A DNA stretch of 64,000 nt from Lojkania enalia (taxonomy: Eukaryota > Ascomycota > Dothideomycetes > Pleosporales), in the NCBI GenBank assembly GCA_010094045.1, contig ML986618.1:1-64000 (forward strand), written 5' to 3'. The translations under genes and the position numbers were made by a program. The notes below the pieces were generated by a model. That model saw only the letters and a list, made by a program, of their open reading frames with translations, ran no database searches and was not told where the DNA came from. This document shows positions 22,311 to 35,092 of this stretch, piece after piece; the first letter of the stretch is position 1, and the number at the start of each line of letters is the position of its first letter.

Positions 22311-22612
22311 CCGAGTTTTACTAGACCCGTAATGTTGGGACTAGCTGCAATTCAAACTGTCCCCATATGCGAAGGGCCTATTAAGTCTGCATTTGTGCAA
22401 TATTGGATTTATCCATTTCTAGGTTCCCGATTGGTGTAATACATATTGACCGACCATGATTCAGGAATAAAAATAGAGTTGAGTCGACGATGGAGACTGG
22501 ATTGGAAAAGGTAGTACCCTTTTGTTCGCCTAGCAGGTTTTTTTTTTTAAAAAATTTTTTTAGTCGTACGCATTAAAAGGTGTTCAAATCTCAGTTCCGG
22601 TTGCCTAGCCTC

Positions 22613-22664
22613 TGTCACGATGCCAGAGGGGAGAAGTGGCAGCCAAAAGTGTGTGAATTGAGGG
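22613..22664 (+). repeat. truncated copy of the TGTCACG short LTR
   Basis: The first 52 or so bases match the start of the complete 116-bp copies at 36340 and 47508, then similarity stops. The right half is missing or replaced. Confidence 0.65.
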
Positions 22665-23152
22665 TCATAGCCCGTGACCATCTCTCCGGAAGTCTTGTCC
22701 TTAACCATCCTGGATAGGGAGGTCAGGGGCAGCAATTGAGGCAGCTGGGGGAGTTCTTGGAGGCTCGAGGCCGGCATATCGAGCTTTAGCATGAAGGCGG
22801 GCGGCTTTAATACCACTATCTTCCTCTTTATAGTCCTGGCCTGAGAGCAGTTAGCCGGGCATTCAGCAGGTAGACCGGAACATGGTGAGATAGAGTAGAG
22901 AATGCGATGGGACTTGGAGATGGCAGAGAAAATTAAGAAGAGTCTTGAAGCCGAGGAAACCGGAGAGATTTAGGAGAAAAGACGATCGAAGGAGAGAAAT
23001 GGGAAGAACAAGTAGGACATCACGCAGCGAGCTTGTGATCTATTGTTCTGGCAAGACAATACGATCAATCAGGTACAAGCCATGTCGGAAATATTATCCA
23101 GATCTCTCTAATTGCGCTATATTGAAGCGATAGCTGGATCGCGTGTGCGTGC
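22665..23152. other. intergenic, no firm gene
   Basis: A minus-strand 89-codon frame (22547-22816) runs through the truncated short LTR and has a Leu/Pro-rich translation without a domain. The rest, including a purine-rich stretch near 22920-23010, shows no gene. Confidence 0.4.
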
Positions 23153-23324
23153 TGTAAGCTCAGGTCACGTGCCTGATCAGCTATGCAGCCCTTGACTAAG
23201 CAGTCTCATGTACTATATATTCCCCCGCCGTACCTTGACCGAGAGGTCGAAGGGAACACCACAGCACACCATCAATACATCTATCTATACCATCCTATAC
23301 AGTCTCCACCCCCTCCTGCTTACA
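23153..23324 (+). mobile_element. solo LTR, TGTAAGC family, copy A (172 bp)
   Basis: Starts TGTAAGCTCAGG and ends CTGCTTACA, so its ends are short inverted repeats with TG...CA termini. It is bounded by the 5-bp target duplication CGTGC at 23148-23152 and 23325-23329. An inverted copy lies at 51159-51318. It sits about 560 bp before the acyl-CoA ligase start codon and contains TATATA-like sequence, so it could influence that gene, which is inference. Confidence 0.88.
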
Positions 23325-23882
23325 CGTGCTAATACTGACGCTGGAGCACGAGTGAAAGGAGCTACCATGATTCGACGATGAGCGAAAGCCGGGGCATTAG
23401 GGGTCCGATCAAACAACGGCATATTCTGCGGCTGAGAATGAGTTACGGCGAGTAAGCTAGACTAGCGTCGAGGGTAATAAGAGAACACGGACAAAGTGCA
23501 GAGCTCGTTTGCCGTACACGGGAATGAAAAGGCGGACATGGATCCTATGTCGAACGCCGAGTAGCTCGCGCGCGGCGGTAAACCCCTTTCGGACGACCTC
23601 GGCCCGGGGACCGGGGTAGCTATAACTCCGCACCTCGCTCCCCCGCGTTCGCCATTACGATTGGCGCTGAGACGTGAAGAAGCGGCAGGAGGCTATCCGA
23701 GGCCTCTTCCGCTTCATTTCAAAGCCTAATTCCCAGTGCTTCCTCCTACTACCGCTTGTGTGCGCGTCTCTTCGTTCAAGCCGCCTTTTTCTGCGTTCGG
23801 TTCTGCTCAAGTTCAGGCGTGCTACGTTTCCCATCGTCACAGCAGAAACCCTAACTGCAGCTAGCCGTAGATAGTTCCCGAG
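23325..23882 (+). promoter_or_regulatory. upstream region of the acyl-CoA ligase gene
   Basis: About 560 bp between the solo LTR and the ATG. Frames here are shadows without domains. The last 150 bp are pyrimidine-rich, as in fungal 5' leaders. Confidence 0.4.
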
Positions 23883-25964
23883 ATGCCTTTCTATCCGCCC
23901 TCCTGGGTCCCGGAGCTCCCCTTCGACCCGCCCGACCACATCTCTATCTCTGAATTTATGCTCACAGAGCACTATGGTCGAAACCCTCTAGGCTATTCTC
24001 GATCGCCTTTTACCTGCGGCTTGTCTGGCAAACACTACTCGGCCCTCGAAGTAAAGGAGCGTACTGACTATCTTGCGCGCGCGCTTGCGAAGGAGCTTGG
24101 ATGGCTCCCGAATGAAGGGTCGGAATACGACAAGGTCATTGGAGTATTCTCGGTCAACACTGTCAGTCGACTATTCCACGCCGTGGACTGTGCTGCGCTA
24201 ACATGCCTCAGCTGGATACCCTGCCATTGGCATGGGCAACCCACCAGTTGGGAGGCATCCAGTCTCCTGCGAACGCCGCTTACTCTGCTGCGGAGCTTGA
24301 ATATCAATTGAAGAACTCCGGGGCCAAGATACTCTTCACCTGTCTCCCGCTCCTAGCCACTGCGCAGGAGGCTGCGCAAAAGGCTGGAATACCAAAAAAT
24401 CGCATCTACTTATTGGAGGTGCCTACGCAGGTCACCGGCGGGAAGGCCCTTCCTAGTGGCATGAAAACCGTGGATGACTTCATCCGGGAAGGTGAGAAGC
24501 TGCCACGTCTGGAACCATTGAATTGGAAGTCTGGCGATGGCGCTAAGAAGACCGCCTTTCTCTGCTATTCGAGCGGGACGTCCGGGCTACCGGTATGTTT
24601 CGCGAGATCCATACGCGTTAGCAATCTAACAAGGACTGTAGAAAGGTGTAATGATTTCGCATCGAAATGTAATTGCGAATACGTGTGAGTGAAAAATATT
24701 ATTCAGGTCCGAATAGAATTTGACTTCGGTAGTACAAATCGCTGCGTTTGAAAAGCCGTTTCGAGACACCAAGAAGCATCCTTTGAACCAGTCTGACTAC
24801 ATCGAGAACGTCCTGGGACTTTTACCAATGAGCCATATCTATGGCCTGGTTGTTATTTGCCATGCCAGCATATATCGAGGAGACGGTGTAATAGTCTTGC
24901 CGAAGTTCGACTTCGCAACCACCTTACAAGCGATACAAACTTATAAAATCAATTCGCTCTTTTTGGTAAGTTTCCCCCAACTTTGCTAGGCTCAGCATCC
25001 TGTGAACTTACATTTGATTGCATTAGGTTCCGCCCATCATCATTCTGATGACCAAGAACAAGGAGATGCTTGCTAAGTTTGACCTTAGTAGCGTCTGGAC
25101 GTTATTCACAGGCGCGGCTCCTCTGGGCAAGGAAACGGCGGAAGACATCCAGAAGATTTTCCCTTCATGGTCTATCCGACAAGGCTATGGCAAGTGAGAT
25201 GGCTTCTGGGCACTTCACTGGTCTTATTGACAATTCACGCAGGTCTGACCGAGACAAGCACTGTCGTATGCTCCACTAGTCCAGACGATATTTGGTTTGG
25301 CTCATCAGGCTCCCTGCTGCCTAGCATCGAGGCCAAGATTGTGACGCTAGAAGGGAATGAGGTTACCGGATATGATCAACCTGGAGAGCTTCTTGTCAAG
25401 TCTCCAGCTGTCGTGCTTGGGTATCTTAATAACGACAAGGCGAACAAGGAAACTTTCCAGGACGGATACATGCGAACCGGCGATGAAGCTATTATCCGAA
25501 AAGGGCCAAAAGGTCATGAGCATGTCTTCATAGTCGATCGCATCAAGGAGCTCATCAAAGTTAAGGTATGTTCAATAGACATAGCATTTCTCATTGGCGA
25601 AAGGAATGGGCGGCTAACTTTCAGATAGGGTCACCAAGTCGCACCTGCTGAGCTCGAAGCCCATATTTTGACCCATCCAGCCGTTAATGATTGCGCCGTG
25701 ATCCAGGTTCCTGATGATGACGCCGGTGAGGTCCCCAAGGCATTCGTGGTCAAATCCCCGTCAGTTGGTCTAGAGGAGAGCGACCACGTGTTGGCACGCC
25801 AAATCCAGAAACATGTTGAGGAACACAAGGCAAAGTATAAATGGATTAAAGGTGGCATTGAATTTATTGATGCGATACCCAAGAGCCCGAGTGGAAAGAT
25901 CCTTAGGCGGTACCTGAGGGACAAGGAGAAGGAGACTAGAAGAGCAAGTGGTGCAAGATTATAG
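23883..25964 (+). CDS. acyl-CoA synthetase, 4-coumarate-CoA ligase-like, likely peroxisomal
   Basis: ANL-family enzyme that activates a carboxylic acid with ATP and joins it to CoA. Seven exons: 23883-24161, 24212-24592, 24642-24684, 24733-24965, 25027-25189, 25243-25565 and 25629-25964, giving 585 residues. The AMP-binding P-loop SSGTSGLPKGV spans the exon 2/3 junction (about 212-222). Further motifs are LPMSHIYGL, GYGLTETS, the hinge VDRIKELIKVKGHQVAP and the catalytic Lys (about 564) in SPSGKILRR. The protein ends in ARL, which fits a type 1 peroxisomal signal. The intron between exons 5 and 6 is GC-AG (donor GCAAGT), because only this keeps the conserved GYGLTE in frame. Fungal relatives act on coumarate-like aromatics or fatty acids; the substrate is open. 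Confidence 0.93.
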
Positions 25965-26190
25965 ATTTTTAGGCGGTGGTAGACTTGGTATCTTGTTTAT
26001 ATACACTACATATAGACTTTGAATCGAATAGCCGTATTTCCACAATTGGACACAACGCAAATTATGTCATGTGACATGATTAGTAAGGCTTCTCGACGAA
26101 AATGACGTCGGCGTTTCCAAAGGCCGACGTAGACCCGAACTTCAAAGTTCTTGATAGAAATTAAATTTAGCATTTCTAAGCACTCTCGCA

Positions 26191-26197
26191 TATAAAT
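26191..26197 (+). promoter_or_regulatory. TATA-like box of the SQT1-like gene
   Basis: TATAAAT 65 bp before the ATG at 26262. Confidence 0.45.
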
Positions 26198-26261
26198 CGC
26201 CGCCTATAGGCAAGCAAGGGCGCATTCAATAACCAGAACCTGTATCTTATTAACAAAGGAT

Positions 26262-27828
26262 ATGTCTCGACACAACCCACACGAAAATATTGATTCGGAG
26301 GAGGACGACGATGCTATGCTAGACCCTGCAGAAGCAGGCGAGGAAATTCCCGACGATGGCGACGCACCAATGGAATCAGATGATGAAGAGGGCAGCCAAG
26401 GGCAGAACATCAACCTTGAAGAAATCCAGTTACAAAATGACAGCGTTGCGCATTTTGACGGTCACAAAGACAGCATCTTCTGCATAGCACAACACCCCGT
26501 GCACCCGCAGATAATCGCAACGGGGGGTGGGGACGATGCGGGCTATGTGTTTGATGCGACGCCGGTGCCAGTGCAGCAAAATGGCGCGGGCCAACCGCAG
26601 GAAAGAGAGGGTTTGAGGAGCTTGTTTAAGTTAGAGGGTCACACGGATTCGATTAATGCGGTTGCTTTTACGTATCCGAAGGGTCAGTATATCGCGACTG
26701 CGGGCCTGGATGGAAAGCTGCGTACGTGGCAGGGCGAGCCGATGGGGAAGAAGTGGAAATTTCTAGCCGAAGCGGCGGAGGTAGAAGAGATCAACTGGCT
26801 GGCTCCTTGCCCTGACCCCGAGAATCCGAATGTGGTGGCACTTGGCGCAAGTGATGGCTCTGTTTGGGTGTATCAGATCGATTTCCGGCTAAAGCAAAGC
26901 CCGCTTACTATTCTGAAAACTTTCTATCTTCACACCGAAACTTGTACGGCAGGCACCTGGAGTTCAGATGGAAAGCTGCTCGCGACTGTGTCCGAGGACT
27001 CAAGCTTCTATGTTTGGGATGTATTCGGGGATGCGGCAGCCGCGGGCGTTGCCGGGGCAGGTGGTGGAGAGAACGTCGTTGGATTAACTGGTTTGGATGA
27101 GCGATTTAGAGTCGATGGAGGCCTTTACTCCGTTGCTATAGCACCGAACGGCGCCTTTGCGGCTGTAGGCGGTCCCGAAGGCCAAATACGCATCATCGGC
27201 CTCCCAAGAATTGGCCAGACAGGTCCATCAGTTGGATCCAGCGGTGCAGGAGCACGCAGTAAGACCGGAGGCGGGAAGCAAGCAGGTGGTCCGAAGGGCT
27301 CATCATCTACTTCTGGTCAGGCAGGTCAGATTTTAGCTTCTCTTCAGGCTGGGAATGACAATGTTGAAACTATTTCATTTTCGCAACCACCACTTACGCT
27401 TATGGCAGTCGGAAATGTAGATGGCTCTATAACACTTTTCGACACCGCGCATCGATTTGCTGTACGCCGACGGATCGAGGGAGCGCATGCAGACCAAGAA
27501 TTTGAGCACGCAGTGGTCAAAGTAGAGTTTGTGAAGCGAGAAGGTCCTGGCGGATGGTTACTGACGTCTGCTGGCTACGATGGGGTGGTGAGGAGGTGGG
27601 ACGCTCGAGGCGGAACTGCAGCTGCAGCGAAAGGGTTAGTAGGCGAATGGAAGGGTCACCGTGGTGGAGGTGAGGGTGGGGGTATTATGGGGTTCGTTCA
27701 AGGAGAAGGAAGCGCGGTTGTCACGGCTGGTGATGAGTAAGACTACTACAATCATTTCCGAGATGATAGGGTGCTAACGATGTCACAGTTCTATAGCATT
27801 GGTTTTCTCGACACCGATGCAGGGTTAG
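26262..27828 (+). CDS. WD40 ribosome-assembly protein SQT1/AAMP
   Basis: SQT1 is the dedicated chaperone of ribosomal protein uL16 (Rpl10) for 60S subunit assembly. Two exons, 26262-27736 and 27789-27828, with a 52-bp GT-AG intron; the short last exon adds a closing SIALVFSTPMQG, so the stop at 27738 is not the true end. Product is 504 residues. It begins with an acidic tail (NIDSEEDDDAMLDP and ESDDEEGSQ), as in AAMP/SQT1, followed by WD repeats: DGHKDSIFCIAQHP, EGHTDSINAVAF, TCTAGTWSSDGKLLATVSED, then GGLYSVAIAPNGAFAAVGG, and a final GVVRRWDARGG blade. A Gly/Ser-rich insert lies at about 320-360. Single-copy housekeeping family; assignment is good. Confidence 0.92.
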
Positions 27829-28442
27829 AAAGGAGAATATGATTGTGGAAAAGTTATAGACTTTTATGATCATGAATGCCTGCTTGAACAGCAATGCAAT
27901 AGTATTTCTCATTTTATGTATATGAATGTTAGTCAGCTACACCTTGTGACACTTTTTCTTATGGCTTCTCTATATCTTGGGGCCACCCTATAGGTATCGT
28001 AGATTGCTTTATCGAATGGCAAGGTGAAGTTATATTGCCCCTTTCTCCATTTAGAGATTGATGAAATCCAACTTTTCATGCTTCACCTCGCAGCTAGTTT
28101 ATTTCTTGAGACTAGTACAATTGTTGATATAGTTAATAGGATCTGTAATTGACACTGATGGATGAATTACTCATAGAAAGATAGTGAATGAGGGTTCCTT
28201 GACCTTGATAGCTGAACCCGAACCCAAATCCTTACAAGCGAACCACGTTTGGGCGCTCGCGGATCCCACCCCACCTACTACTCCACACTTGAAACCAGTA
28301 GCTATCATAGATCTATAACCTGATGAAAGTAGCTGACAAGTAGGTTCATATGCTCATCTGCGAGCATGCGGATGTTAATAGCCTTGATATAGTGCTCTAC
28401 CGCGTATGGTTTTCCATAATTAATGTATGATGTAAGATTTAA
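27829..28442. other. intergenic, no gene seen
   Basis: AT-rich spacer between the convergent SQT1-like gene and the small secreted protein gene. It must hold both 3' untranslated regions. No frame with a domain. Confidence 0.5.
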
Positions 28443-28905
28443 CTATTCACTATCAGTACTCTCAACCCGTATAGCATGTTTAGTGATTATACCCTCATTA
28501 AGCAGCGAGGGGGCATTGCTGCCAAATGCTCTCGTGTAGATAACGCCACGATCTTCAGGATTAAGACCAACCTTGAATGTACCTCTTCTGTCGTAGGATT
28601 GAACGAGGCCGGGGCCCATTAGAGACAAAAAGGTAAGAATAACTATTGAGGTTGACATACATGCATTGACTGAACGACTCTTTGCTTTGTATTACAACAA
28701 ATATTCGAATCTCACAACAAGCCATCTCAAAGTATCGAACTATGCTGAAGTACGTCAATCCACAGGATTGTGCAGGATTGGATAGCGTAGCGTATTCTAT
28801 CCCGCGCATTTGATCCGGAATGGGAAGGGGGAGCGAATTGATTCTGTGCATTGTTGATTCGATAATTAGGAGGGAGAAAGGTATAATTAGAGCGACCTTC
28901 CGCAT
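28443..28905 (-). CDS. small secreted protein, candidate effector, unknown family
   Basis: Two exons, 28905-28661 and 28587-28443, separated by a 73-bp intron (donor GTATGT, acceptor GACAG) that keeps the frame across a split Ile codon; product is 129 residues. The N-terminus MRKVALIIPFSLLIIES has a basic start and hydrophobic core typical of a signal peptide, with no later membrane segment. The mature part has four cysteines (AQSCG, MACCEI, SQCI) and a C-terminal block RGTFKVGLNPEDRGVIYTRA. I do not recognise a family. The frame is open 29 codons upstream of the chosen Met, but only this Met gives a signal peptide. It lies 0.6 kb from the copia element. Confidence 0.5.
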
Positions 28906-29508
28906 TTCAATAGTGTGGGCCGGAAGAGAAAATGGATTCACTCTGTTGGGGAGAAAGGTATGACATGCTACCCTTGCTTCCATCTGATCCAAGAGTTGCC
29001 CAACCGCCTCAATAAGTGTTTCCTAAAAGCCAGAAATCTCACCTAGAACCTAATGATAATGTAGAAAAGGTATTCTATGGATATTCAGTAGAATATGTGT
29101 TTCACTAATATTCGATCTTTCCATCAGAGCGATAAAGTCATTGATACGACTGCTCATGGTCGGCAGACCGAAGCCCTTCTGAAGTAATTTTATCGATAGG
29201 CTCGCTAATGGGCCGTCTAAAAGAGATATCTTTGCTCGAGGAAATCGGTGACAACATTGGCATGCCTTCTTGTGATGCGCGACAACTCTTCTGGCTTTGG
29301 AAATGACGTTAGTGCAATAGGAAGTATATGCTCTGTGGTGTGGTTTAGGATACCTGAGCCCAACTGGCCTGGGAGCTTATCTAATGAAGGATCAAAGAGC
29401 TCTGAAGTAGCGGCAAATTCCTTTAGATCCCCCCCCCTCCCCGCCCTCCCCCCCCGATATTCGTGAGAGATGTAATTTTAGCTCCGTACAAAGAACAGAT
29501 AACGATAT
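28906..29508. other. intergenic between the small secreted gene and the copia element
   Basis: Contains the upstream region of the small secreted gene and a C-rich tract at about 29431-29454. No gene seen. Confidence 0.4.
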
Positions 29509-29513
29509 TGCGG

Positions 29514-29649
29514 TATCACGAGGGGATGCGAGAGATGATGAGGAAGAAGGTTGATTGTAGGAGCTATATAAGCTGCCCAAGCTATATAGAACTACACTAG
29601 CAGATCACATGACTAGACACGTGACTGAGCACTAGGAAGGCTCGTGATA
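29514..29649 (-). repeat. copia 3' LTR (left copy)
   Basis: This is the 136-bp left terminal repeat. It is the 3' LTR because the element reads right to left. Target duplication TGCGG is immediately left. Confidence 0.93.
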
Positions 29650-32600
29650 CACCCCCCCATCTTGTAGAGTAACGGAAAGATGCTGATAACGAGCGTGTCT
29701 GGGTCTATACCCGAATAGGAAATCCACGATAGAAAGCTAGTGTTAAAACTGCTATAGATACTGGAAATGCTAGTTGATAGCATGTAGGTCTTCTAGAGCT
29801 AGGTAAGCTAGGTAGTAAGCCTGTGAGAGATATCTTCAAGCCCAAGTTGCTTGACGAAACTCTCGTGTTTCTGTCGGGGTAGTATTTTAGTAAGGCCGTC
29901 AGCAGGCATATAGCTAGTAGGCGTCTATTTAACTAGTATACTGTCTATCTAAACAGCCTGGCGAATCCAGTAGCGATATACGTTAATATACTTAAGTTTT
30001 AACTGTAGGTGATTGTTATCTTTTATAACTATACCTACTGTTTAATTATTATCGCAGTAGATAGCTAGCGTGTTATTTAGTGTAAATTGTAGGTTCGTAA
30101 ATAGCTGTTTCCACTAGATTAGGTCTGAGGCTGCTTAGGATAGGATATAGAGTTCTACTTCTATCGTCGATTTCGTAACTATACGTTATTTAGTAGCCTT
30201 CTAGTCTATAGATAGGCTATAGAGCTTGAATAGGAAACTATCTGAACTAGCTATTATTACTAGGTCATCTGTGTACGCTGTATTAGAAGCTCTATAGAAT
30301 ATAGACTCTAATTATTCTATCGCTAGATCGCTAGGAGAGCTGCTATTTAAACTATTAGCTTAATCCTATATAGAGCTTTGGGCTAAGCTAATACTAGGGC
30401 TAGCGACTAAACTATCTATAGTCCTAGCTCTAGCCTTTATAGCTAAGTTCTTCGTGCTAATTAGGTAGCGCCAGCAGTATATAGCTTCTGTAAGCGCTTT
30501 CTGACTAGGGTTCTAGTTTACTTATACTAGTACTAAATATGCTCGCGCGATATCTAGACAAGTTACTACTAAAATAAATACTAGATACTCTATTAGCTGC
30601 TAGTAGTAGTAGCGCTGTTATTTATTAATAGGCTCTTCTGTAGGCGTGAGGTAGTTAGTAGTAGTAGGTATAGCTGGGTAGGTATTGCTGTATAGACTGA
30701 ATTTAGCTACTACCTTGTTAATATAGGAATCCTATAGTAGCTAGGTAGTACCTACTACTAGATCTTATATTATTTGTATACCTAGGAACTAGGTAAGCTG
30801 TCCTATAGATTTGATTTTATATATAATATAGAGCTGCTTCTTAAATACGTAATAGATATCTAGACGGCTAAAGTATACAAGTACTATTATATTATCTACG
30901 TAGAAGAAGATAATTAGGCTGTTATTTATAAATAGATATAGTATACTAGAAACTTAACGTAATTCTAGTCTTACTAGTATAGATTTTAGCTTATTATACT
31001 AGAGTAGTAGAGCTTCTCTCAGCCTATAGAGTGCTCGCTCTAGTAGTAATAGCTTCCTATACTCGCGTTAGAATCCCTCTAGTATATAGTAGTAGAGCTT
31101 CCTAGAAACTCTAGTATTTAGGAAGGCGTTCGTAGCGTTATATTAGAATATTAGTAGGTTAAACTGTGTAGCTAGAGTTATAAGAGCTCTAAATATTCGA
31201 GCAGCTAGTATAGCTATATAAATCTTACTATATTATACCTGTAGATCCCCTTATATAATAATACACGCTTTCACTTATTCTAGGTAGCTATTCTAATCGA
31301 ATTTGTATATATACACCTATATAAGTAGAAGTACCTTAGTATTAGTACTATATACTAGCGTAGGTGTCTTTTTAAAACAGCCTTTTCTCCAGCAGTTATT
31401 TATCTCTAGTCTTATTACTACCTAGAAGAGATTAGTATATAGATACTTACTAACGCCTTTAAATCGCTTTAGTAGATTAAGAAGCTAGTCTCTATAAATC
31501 CTAGTGTTTCTAGCTGATTGTAGACTCGCTGGAATACTCAATTTTATACTAGCTAAGCTGCTAGTAGAGCTGCTAGTAGAGCTGCTAGCTAGATCTCTAG
31601 TAGAGCTGGCAGCTGCTATAAAGACTCTATAGTATATAGCTATTATAGTCGAATCTCGGGTATTTCCTCTACCTATTAAATAGTTGACTAGCGTACGCGT
31701 TCTCCTAGTATTAACGATATTCGAATCGTCTATATTAGGATTTCTAGCTTATAGAGCGTTATTATTATAATAATCTAGTAGGTAGCTAAGGATTTCGTAT
31801 ATATATTTAGTAGAACTAGCTGGATTTAGTTTAGCTGATTAAGCTATTAATATATATATAGTATCTATATTAGTCTAAGTATCTATATTAAGCTAAATAT
31901 CTATATCAGGCTGAATATTTATATTAGTTTCTAGTGTAGAGCGTAAACTTTATATAGGGTTTATACTAGTTCTAGTTAACTAAGCTAATATAGGTAGGTA
32001 GTTAAAATCCTTCTATAGCTAAAAGAGCTGGTAATTATTATTATATATAGTATCTAGCTTAGTAGTCTACTTAGTATTTAATCTAGTATATTCCTATATA
32101 TAGTACTACTATTAATCTATTATATAGAGATTGTCGATTAATATAGGGTTCTATACAGATCCTAGGTCTAGTAGGTTAAGCTCTTCTTCTACTATAAGCT
32201 CTACCTACTTACTAGCTTTAAGGTCTTTTTAATAGCTCTTCTACTAGTTAAATATAACATCTCTAGTCCTAATTATATATTAACGTTTTAGGATCTATAT
32301 ATAAAAAATGTTGGTAGAGTTATATCCTAGTAGGTATTCTATATAAGCTCTAGTCTCTATCTTATCCGCAGTTTTAATGTCTCGCCTATAAATATAGGCG
32401 TAGTAGCCTACTAGTATGTAGTAAGCTATATTAGGCTTCCTACTATATATAATCTTATATAGTATCTTCTAGTCTAGCCTCTATATAGGCGTTATATTAA
32501 GTAGGTAAGCTGACGTAACTACTACCTTATTTATAAGAGACTTAGATAGACTAGTTTCTATATAAATAGAACGTAATCTCTATAAAATAGCTTTATTAGC

Positions 32601-35092
32601 TACTTCTTATAGACTCTTCTACTCGTCTATATACGTAGTAGTCGTCTTATATTTAATACCTATTGTCTGTAGTTACTTTATAAGGTATAGCCCTAGTCTT
32701 CGCTTATTATTAGATCGTACGACTATTATATAGTATATATAGCTAAATTAACGTTAAATCTTCTTAATTATAGAAAATAGCGCAGGAATCAGCGTAGTCC
32801 TTTTATATAAGAGTAGGTAGATAATTTTATACTATCCTAAATATTAATAGACTGCGTATAGTATATATTTATTACTATTATAATACCTCTCTTCTAGTAG
32901 AACTAGGTACGTCAGATCTATTATAATCTTATAGAAAGGATATGTAGTAACTAACTTAGGTATATATCTAGATATCTACTTTAATATCTATATTTTAACG
33001 TAAATCTTATAGAGTTTTAGAACTCTAGACTATCTATCCTCTACTAGCTTAAAACCTTTTATAGCTAGTTTTAGATAGGCTATTACATCTACGCTTAGAT
33101 AAGCCTATATTAAATAAGCTTAATTAGGTATAGTAACTAGGTTAGGTTTTAGTACTCTACTAAGCTAATACCTAGTATAAGGATTAGAGTACTATATAAG
33201 GTGCTGTATAAGGTACTATATTAATTTCTAAATAGAATCCTATATAGAGTTCTATATAGAATTCTATATATACTACTTTATAGGCTAACTAGAAGCTCTA
33301 TATATATTCTACTAAGTAGGCTAGCTGGTAGCTTTAGTAGTAGCTCTAGTAGTCGCTATAGCGCTTAGCTTATAAGTAGATATTTAAGCAGGTATCTTAG
33401 AATCTATAAGTTAGTATCTTTTATAATATTCTAGGTGATATAGGATATTTATTAGTATCTACTTATATAGATAGTCCTTTCTAGAGTCGAAATGTACGTT
33501 AGAATCTCTATAGAATAATAGGCTGAATATATTAGCAAAAAAGCTAGGTATATAGGTTATATCTCTAATTGTTAAATATCGCCTACCTACTAGCGTACTA
33601 ATAGAAACTATATATATTCCCTATTCTCTAATCTATAGAGAAGTCGCTCTAGCTAGTATAACTTCCTAAGCTATAGCTATTTAAGTAGTATACTAGCTCT
33701 ATTACTTTGTGTTATATATATAGATATTTAAACTAGGATTTATAATCTAGCGATTTATATACATCTATACCTAGCTTATACTATAGACTTTATAGCTAAT
33801 CGCGAAGCTTAAATAAATAGGCTTGTTAAAATCTACTATTCGATCTAGTATAGGTATAGGCCTTCGAGTAGGAGTAGTAATAGTAGTAGTACTAGCAGGA
33901 GCACTCGCAGTGTTCTACTTATTAATCTTCTCCTTAGCCTATTTAAAACGCCTAGCGTAGTATAGATTCTTTCTTCTCTTCTCTATTTTAACTATAATAG
34001 CTGGATCCTTCTATATATATGTAATAGCTGGATTTAGGTATATATACTTAGGATAGAAATAATAAAATCCATATATATATATTAGCACCTATTTTCCCTT
34101 ATAGGCTAATCCTAATATCTCTCCTAATATACCTTATAATGTATTTCCTGATGTATCTCCTGATGCGCATCCTAGTATAGGAGCTTAAGCTGGTACGGCT
34201 CCTAGTATAGGAGCTAGCGTATAAGCTCTACCTAGTACTAATTTAGATTGCTAATTAACACTAAATACTCTATATAATCTATTATACGTACTAGTAGTAC
34301 GCTTAGCTCTATAGAATCTTCTAAATTAAGCGACTAGCTTAGCAACTGTAGGTATAGCCTAATCCCCCCTATCAATATCTCTTAACAGCTCTCTCAGCTC
34401 TCTAGTCGCCCAAGACTCGCTAATAGGCTTAAAAGTGTATAGTAGATCCTCTTATAGTCTCCCGTATTAAGCTTTAAATACTGCTATCTCTTACATCTAT
34501 TTAATCGTATGAATCTAGTCATCTAGCTATACCTCTAGACCTCTTAATCTAGTCCTATTCTTCAGGTTCTTATAATAGCTAATAAGCTGATTTTGTTGTA
34601 TAGAATCTAAAGGAGCCAGTTAAACTTTTAGCTTTATGAGGTGCGTGTAGACTGTATTAGCTGAGGATACTATGTAGATTAGACGGCTGTTAATAGTCTG
34701 TACGATTTCCTTTCGTACGTTATATAGGGACCTCGTTATCCTACTCTATTCCTTGTATTTCCACTCCTAATCAGCTAGTTGTAGCTGGTAGATGCTGCGT
34801 TCTTCAGCTGATCTGATGTCTGCTGGTAGACTAGGCCTTTCTAGTTTACTAGGTATCGTCGGCGGCGTTGAGCTTGATAGATCGTAATATTACCAGACTT
34901 CAGGATCCGCCTTAACTTTCAGCTGCGCTAGCTATGGATTCCAGTCTTCTAACTTGCTGAGGATAATCACAGCGCGTATGTAGCGCCTATTCTGATCTAG
35001 ACTCATCGTGAGTGCTAGAATAGGTGGCTTTTGTATTGTGGTTGAATCTCCTTATTAACAGGTTGCGGCGGTAAGCAATCCGGGCTTATAAC

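Noticed and set aside
22547..22816. An 89-codon minus-strand frame near the LINE fragment.
   Set aside because: It runs through the truncated TGTCACG repeat, so part of it is repeat sequence, and no domain is visible.
28443..28658. A 71-codon minus-strand frame that begins with an apparent signal peptide (MSTSIVILTFLSLMG).
   Set aside because: The apparent signal peptide falls inside a 73-bp GT-AG intron. Splicing gives a better, longer secreted protein that starts at 28905, so the open frame is a coincidence of intron sequence.
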